Source: Acidobacteriaceae bacterium (GTDB taxonomy: Bacteria > Acidobacteriota > Terriglobia > Terriglobales > Acidobacteriaceae). From it: a stretch of DNA of 64,000 nucleotides. Shown here one piece after another: positions 63,201-64,000 of the stretch (within the stretch, counting starts at the first letter, position 1; each line of letters starts with the position of its first letter). The translations under genes were made by a program, and so were the position numbers. The DNA is taken from assembly GCA_003134435.1 (NCBI GenBank), contig PLBE01000248.1, positions 1 through 64,000 of the forward strand. The letters are read 5' to 3'. The notes under the pieces are model-generated. The model was given only the letters and a program-made list of their open reading frames with translations, made no database searches and was not told the DNA's origin.

Positions 63201-64000
63201 GACCTCTTGCCGCGACCGTTCAAACACCGGTTGTTCGAAATATCGATAACGCACCTCCCGGGCCAGGTCGGTGACTGCCGGGAAGAGTCCATTCGTTAAA
63301 CAAGTCATCCGGTCAAGCAAAATCCGCAGAGATTCCCCAGCGTCAGGTGACAGCGTTTGTATGTTTTCCAGTCGTCGTTCGAGGAGCCCTACAACCAGCG
63401 CGATTTGCTGCTCCACGCGCTGATGCGATTTGTAGATCCACAGTAAGCTCTCTTCAAGTTCAGGGCAGCGATCCAGGGTCTCAACGCCATAGTGCGCGAG
63501 TGCCCGTTGCAGCGCGCTCACAAACGATGGCGGAAGTCCCTCGCCGCGTGTTTCCATCCGGCGCAAGTAGGCGAAAAGATAAGCCTCCGCGCTGGGCTCT
63601 TCACCGCTCGCCCGATGGTTGACCTCCGGATCGCGCTGAAACAGGGAACAGATGTCCACAAAGATGTTGAGGATTTCATCTTCGGCTTTCAGCGTTTCGG
63701 CGCTCGCCACCGGGTAAGTCTGGCTCCATTTCGTGAGCGCCTGAACCGCTTGCCTCGGATCAATGTCAAAGCCCAACAGGAACTGGCGGATTTCGTCGAG
63801 ACTCTGGCGTCCGCGGGCGATGCTTTCTCCGTTTTCCTCCGACGCGCGCGACGTGCCAGATGTGCCAGACATGCCGAAGAGCACGCGCTCGCCCTCCCCA
63901 ACGGCATCGACGGCGCCGACGTTGTCGATCTGCAACAGTGGAGCGCCGGTGTCCACCTGTACGTTGGCGATGGCCATCACCTGCCGGACCTTCCCGGCAA
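60249..64000 (-). CDS. Eukaryote-type single-chain acyl-CoA carboxylase, 5' end beyond the window
   Basis: The frame reads in from the right edge with AGKVRQVMAIANVQVDTGAP, the end of a biotin-carrier domain. The biotin carboxylase part must lie outside the window, and the GTG at 63980 is not the true start. The visible 1250 residues comprise an ACC central-domain-like region (about 550-600 residues) and a carboxyltransferase with GGEVNLVVNGINVG, ILIMTPKAAMVLTGKRALEF, GGYDRIMGINGQAQYW, RPVVVLANLSGFDGSPESMR and VIGGAPAAAVVFAGEV. The enzyme would make malonyl-CoA or a related extender. Bacteria usually split these parts over several genes. Confidence 0.85.
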   Translation of the reverse strand, partial: AGKVRQVMAIANVQVDTGAPLLQIDNVGAVDAVGEGERVLFGMSGTSGTSRASEENGESIARGRQSLDEIRQFLLGFDIDPRQAVQALTKWSQTYPVASAETLKAEDEILNIFVDICSLFQRDPEVNHRASGEEPSAEAYLFAYLRRMETRGEGLPPSFVSALQRALAHYGVETLDRCPELEESLLWIYKSHQRVEQQIALVVGLLERRLENIQTLSPDAGESLRILLDRMTCLTNGLFPAVTDLAREVRYRYFEQPVFERSRQEVYDKVEDDLVYLAAHPDAADRDDRLRGLVECPQPLVSLLSRGFADAEQALRKLMLETLTWRYYRIRKLENFRCEALDDRQCCASAEYDYEGRRLHVFTTHADYSRLSEAAKSLFPLIASVPADHEIVIDFYVFHARRLEDSEATEQEVRTLLNQIGFPRSIRRIVTTIAGPADGPGRTGTQFFTYRPGAETNATRYEEDKLYRGIHTMMGKRLHLWRLANFKIERLPSVEDVYLLHAVARDNPKDERLFACAEVRDVTAVRDGAGRVVQLPHLERMLAEAMAGMRLFQSRRTAYQRLQWNRILLHVWPPLKLEREELGSLVRRLGPATEGLGLEQVVVRVRIPHPSSGELRDMVVVISNPGSSGMFINFRPADKLRPIKTLSEYDQKVVRMRQRGLVYPYEILKMLTPPAEHTTAQFPAGDFVEHDLDAEGRLVAVDRAYGENKANIIVGVIRNFTAKYPEGMTRVLLLGDPSRDLGALAEPECRRILAALELAEAKGVPLEWFPISAGAKISMDSGVENMDWIARVLRGLIEFTQAGGEVNLVVNGINVGAQPYWNAEATMLMHTRGILIMTPKAAMVLTGKRALEFSGSISAEDNQGIGGYDRIMGINGQAQYWAHDIDEACDILLRHYDHTYVAPGERFPRRAATADPLDRDVRTYPHGGKSDGESSCGSEDSFELVGDILSDKTNPGRKKSFDIRKVMRAATDQDHAPLERWAGMRAAETAVVWDAHLGGYPVCLIGIESRPVPRLGFVPADGPDHWTSGTLFPQSSKKIARALNAASNNRPVVVLANLSGFDGSPESMRRLQLEYGAEIGRAVVNFRGPIVFCVISRYHGGAYVVFSRALNENIEVAALEGTYASVIGGAPAAAVVFAGEVEARAKKDPRLQSLNQAMAQANGAEKSRLRAQWNELYKIVHSEKLGEMASEFDRVHSVQRALDVGALNYIIPPSNLRPYLIHAIERGMAKVEKSELESAGSTKRLTEAA

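Overview
The window looks like a GC-rich soil or sediment bacterium, most likely an Acidobacteriota (Terriglobia-like) chromosome. That placement is inference from gene content: paralogous Crp-type regulators, a fused PAP2-Wzi protein, a very long multi-SLBB export protein, a eukaryote-type single-chain acyl-CoA carboxylase and many small stress proteins. No rRNA or intact tRNA is present to confirm it.

Region 1 (1-24.7 kb) is a patchwork of short, mostly plus-strand stress and envelope genes with many paralogous pairs: two CsbD proteins, two cupins, two receiver-only regulators, two Crp/Fnr regulators, two or three tiny hydrophobic peptides and two tandem families of unknown function. Among them are a zinc-dependent phospholipase C-like protein, a PAP2 phosphatase, a GT4 glycosyltransferase, a B12-binding radical SAM enzyme, a frameshifted Mg2+ P-type ATPase (mgtA), an NRAMP-related transporter, a BON lipoprotein, a PRC-barrel protein and a two-domain KaiC-like ATPase.

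Region 2 (24.7-30.3 kb) is a small mobile or defence island. It holds an N-terminally truncated SUKH (SMI1/KNR4) gene, a type IV AbiE toxin-antitoxin pair whose toxin carries extra WYL-like and zinc-ribbon-like C-terminal parts, a three-gene operon resembling plasmid StbABC/TraKLM, an upstream array of 11-12 bp repeats, a tRNA-Glu 3' fragment that looks like an attachment-site scar, and a broken nucleotidyltransferase gene. No integrase or relaxase is visible.

Region 3 (31.6-52.9 kb) is a nearly complete Wzx/Wzy-type exopolysaccharide cluster on the minus strand: NusG-like antiterminator, SLBB export protein, PAP2-Wzi fusion, Wzz-like protein, Wzx, Wzy, two FkbM methyltransferases, two GT4 enzymes, a sugar epimerase, a phosphoglycosyl transferase and a CapD-type dehydratase. 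Many stops and starts overlap, which suggests translational coupling. No tyrosine kinase or phosphatase is seen. Short tandem repeats occur in and between these genes: 12 or 15 bp periods inside frames, 13-14 bp between genes. Two response regulators sit at the upstream end, divergently oriented.

Region 4 (53-64 kb) has a GT39-type membrane mannosyltransferase, an ABC1/UbiB-like kinase, and a minus-strand operon that enters from the right edge: the single-chain carboxylase, a Sfp-type phosphopantetheinyl transferase, an HSL-type esterase and a GMC oxidoreductase. Together these suggest a lipid or polyketide-like pathway whose synthase would lie outside the window.
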